From: Bacteriovorax sp. MedPE-SWde
GTDB lineage: Bacteria > Bdellovibrionota > Bacteriovoracia > Bacteriovoracales > Bacteriovoracaceae
Length of the DNA stretch: 64,000 nt
Assembly (NCBI GenBank): GCA_001874305.1
Contig: MPCU01000005.1
Location: 310,001 to 374,000, forward strand
Direction: 5' to 3'
Position numbers and translations under genes: made by a program. Below the pieces are notes generated by a model. The model ran no database searches. It was not told where the DNA came from and was given only the letters and a program-made list of their open reading frames with translations. Every line of letters starts with the position of its first letter. Within the stretch, counting starts at the first letter, position 1. Positions 62,248 through 64,000 of this stretch are shown in pieces.

Positions 62248-62333
62248 TCCGCCCATGCAGAGATGTCACTGTGGTGACACTCTTCACAACGGTAGAGCTC
62301 CGACATCAAAACACTTACGTGTTTTGCTGCGGA
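62248..62333 (-). repeat. dispersed structured intergenic element, copy B
   Basis: Fills the 103-nt gap between convergent genes. Read on the minus strand: TCCGC, hairpin I CAAAACAC-GTAA-GTGTTTTG (GTAA is a GNRA tetraloop), GATGTCGGAGCTC, hairpin II TGTCAC-CACA-GTGACA with AGAG/CTCT extending the stem, then TGCATGGGCGGA. Order and sequence match copy A (32026-32150), minus its ~50-nt insert. TCCGC and GCGGA can close it. No protein is encoded. Confidence 0.65.
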
Positions 62334-62879
62334 TCACATCTGACCATCAGGAATTTCAAAAAGAGTTTTAACTTTTCTAAGAAGAGTATGAGTTCTACCT
62401 AAGAACCACCACTGTCTAACAAAACCAATTAGCATTGATACAGCAAATCCATAAACAACTCCAGAGTGAGTAGTCTTTTGTACCATATTCGTATCATGTG
62501 CCCCACCAAGTAAGAATGCAATCATACCAAGGATAAGCATTAGGATAGTCCATGGAACTGTTTGTCTTTTGGCAAGGTCGGCTTCGTGAACAAATCTCTT
62601 AACCTTAGCTTTATAAGGTGTAAGGTCTTCAGGTGGGTTTTCAAATAGTTCATGTAGGTTTTGCTCTGAACCAATAATCATCGCAATATTATTAACTAGA
62701 CGAGAAACACCTATAAAGTAGAACATTACAAATGCTTGAGCAAAAATAGTATATATAAATGTAGGGATGGCCAATTTAATGTGGCTTAAGCTGAAATCAA
62801 TAAATCCTAAAGCGACACATGTAGTCAGAGTTAGTGCTAGAACCATGATTAAAATCAATGAGCGTAATAGATAGGCCAT
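62334..62879 (-). CDS. polytopic membrane protein, unknown
   Basis: 181 residues from ATG 62879 (AGAGAA upstream); an in-frame ATG 22 codons earlier runs into the divergent gene's upstream region. About four TM helices (SLILIMVLALTLTTCVAL, AIPTFIYTIFAQAFVMFYFI, WTILMLILGMIAFLLGG, VVYGFAVSMLIGFVRQW) with a charged cytosolic loop between helices 2 and 3. No family recognised. Confidence 0.7.
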   Translation of the reverse strand: MAYLLRSLILIMVLALTLTTCVALGFIDFSLSHIKLAIPTFIYTIFAQAFVMFYFIGVSRLVNNIAMIIGSEQNLHELFENPPEDLTPYKAKVKRFVHEADLAKRQTVPWTILMLILGMIAFLLGGAHDTNMVQKTTHSGVVYGFAVSMLIGFVRQWWFLGRTHTLLRKVKTLFEIPDGQM

Positions 62880-62982
62880 AATTTTCTCTTTGTTGTTTCG
62901 GATTATATTGTCATACATCCTGAGATTTGCTAAATGTGAGGACATACTAGTTTATTCAATCCCAAAAAGGCAATGCTTAGTC

Positions 62983-63855
62983 ATGAGTGATAACGGAAAA
63001 AACCCATCAAAGATCGATAAAAAAATATTAGACAACCCATTTTTGGGATCTCTAGTTGTACCAGTTGCAATTGTTCTTGTAGGAGCATTGATTATTTTTG
63101 GTGTAACGAAAATGATTTCAACTGATCATTCTTACAAAGATCTTGTAAGAGAAATGAAATCTAAAACCTTCGGAAACAAGTGGGTAGCGGCTCTTGAGCT
63201 TTCAAAAGTAATCGCTGCAAACAAAGTTCCACCAGAAGAAGTTCCATGGTTAATTGATAACATGACTGAAACTTATAACAATACTATAGATCATAGAACT
63301 AGAGACTTTATAGTTGTTGCAGTTGGTGCACTAAAAAATGAAAGAGGACTTAAGCTAATAAAAAGAGCACTGAGTGATCCAGATAAGAATGTGAGATTTC
63401 ATGCAGTTGTTTCTTTAGGAAATATGCCTAAATCAATTATCTTTAACTGGAGACCAGTTGAGAAATTTCTTGAATCAGATGATTATGGAATAGTTCAAGC
63501 GGCAACTTTAGTTCTTGCGACGCACAAAGTGAGAACATCAGAAGAAAAAATAGTAAAGCTATTAGATAGTAAATTGGGATATGGCGTTAGGTACGCAGCG
63601 GCAACAGCTCTGATTCAATTTGAAAATGACTTGGCCCTAAGCGTAATCGATGAAATCCTGCTACTAGAGCAGACTTCACTTGATGGAAGACTGAAAGTTG
63701 AGGAGCTGAGAGGCCTTAAATTTAACATTTTAACTGCAGCACGCGGTACAAAATGGGTTAAGCTCACAGCGTCAATTGAGAAGATGCTTGCTAAAGAAAA
63801 AGATATTAAAGTGATTGCACACGGAAAGGAAGTTTTAAATCTGTTGAAAAAGTGA
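62983..63855 (+). CDS. membrane-anchored HEAT-repeat protein
   Basis: 290 residues from ATG 62983 (MSDNGKNP...), preferred over an in-frame ATG at 62890 because the latter lies in the region upstream of the divergent gene and gives a non-hydrophobic odd leader. One TM (~26-44, LVVPVAIVLVGALIIFGVT), then HEAT/armadillo-like helical repeats (ERGLKLIKRALSDPDKNVRFHAVVSLG, GVRYAAATALIQF). A scaffold or binding protein at the inner membrane; partner unknown. Confidence 0.72.
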   Translation: MSDNGKNPSKIDKKILDNPFLGSLVVPVAIVLVGALIIFGVTKMISTDHSYKDLVREMKSKTFGNKWVAALELSKVIAANKVPPEEVPWLIDNMTETYNNTIDHRTRDFIVVAVGALKNERGLKLIKRALSDPDKNVRFHAVVSLGNMPKSIIFNWRPVEKFLESDDYGIVQAATLVLATHKVRTSEEKIVKLLDSKLGYGVRYAAATALIQFENDLALSVIDEILLLEQTSLDGRLKVEELRGLKFNILTAARGTKWVKLTASIEKMLAKEKDIKVIAHGKEVLNLLKK

Positions 63856-63906
63856 TAGAGTCCGAGCATAATTTTAATGATTTAAAAAATTTAACTTACA
63901 TATTAT

Positions 63907-63933
63907 ACAATATGAGTCATGCGCTCATATTGT
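63907..63933 (+). other. perfect 10-bp hairpin upstream of the last gene
   Basis: ACAATATGAG-TCATGCG-CTCATATTGT; followed by TTTAG. Either a weak terminator of the HEAT gene or an operator in the leader of the next gene. Confidence 0.45.
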
Positions 63934-63979
63934 TTAGACTATTTTGGAAACAAAATATTTGTGATTAAGAGGAAGAAAA

Positions 63980-64000
63980 ATGTCAGATGAATCTAAAAAG
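63980..64000 (+). CDS. start of a gene cut by the right edge
   Basis: ATG at 63980 with GAGGAAG 5 nt upstream; only seven codons (MSDESKK) are visible, so no function can be assigned. Confidence 0.5.

Noticed and set aside
63907..63933. The hairpin as a strong intrinsic terminator
   Set aside because: Only three T residues follow the stem.

Overview
The window reads as chromosomal DNA from a Bdellovibrionota-type predatory or marine delta-like bacterium, most likely a Bacteriovoracaceae / Halobacteriovorax relative. This is inferred from the low GC, AT-rich leaders, Gram-negative outer-membrane genes (TamB/Omp85, lipoproteins), two short tandem flagellins, a Tad/Flp pilus locus and two Lon proteases. 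No rRNA, tRNA, IS element, prophage or CRISPR array was recognised. Almost all of the window is ordinary vertically inherited core genome, densely packed on both strands.

Layout. 1-6133: TamB-like protein (cut by the left edge) overlapping a long Omp85 protein with about six visible POTRA domains. 6249-7259: rplM-rpsI with promoter and terminator. 7295-13729: a degenerate UvrA paralogue, an exported C-terminally anchored protein, an AMIN-like protein and Lon 1. 13754-19279: rpoZ, small regulators, an oligopeptide-binding lipoprotein, recX, recA and pgpA. 19324-28059: an uncharacterised cytosolic protein, the minus-strand cluster membrane protein/Zn-ribbon/greA/recG/FHA/hydrolase, a UbiB-like kinase and a GNAT protein. 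28252-30385: two flagellins with a sigma-28 promoter and a CsrA-like leader hairpin. 30438-31985: an RmlD-like SDR and an unknown. 32026-32502: a structured noncoding region carrying one copy of a dispersed element. 32589-40395: a Tad pilus operon with five prepilin-like proteins, prepilin peptidase, CpaB, CpaC secretin, a fused CpaE-CpaF ATPase and TadB. 40476-46371: a YD-repeat protein, a group of very small secreted peptides (two with sigma-54 promoters), an ALDH and a response regulator. 46434-54663: Lon 2, glmU, glmS, uvrD/pcrA. 54757-64000: AsmA, Ppx/GppA, a cNMP-binding protein, a FliG middle/C-terminal-like protein, a coiled-coil protein, thiolase, membrane proteins, the second copy of the dispersed element and a HEAT-repeat protein.

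How it works together: TamB/Omp85 and AsmA serve the outer membrane; GlmU/GlmS supply UDP-GlcNAc for wall and LPS; RecA/RecX/RecG/UvrD and the UvrA paralogue handle DNA; flagellin and Tad genes build surface appendages. The most unusual items are (i) a dispersed intergenic element with two hairpins, one capped by different GNRA tetraloops in the two copies; (ii) a family of roughly 60-residue secreted peptides sharing an S-E-S-K-T / S-K-E-R-G motif set, two of them behind sigma-54 promoters; (iii) the CpaE-CpaF fusion; (iv) a UvrA paralogue that has lost exactly the motifs of one of its two composite ATP sites; and (v) a near-consensus CsrA hairpin in a flagellin leader. All calls are from reading the sequence; no database search was run.
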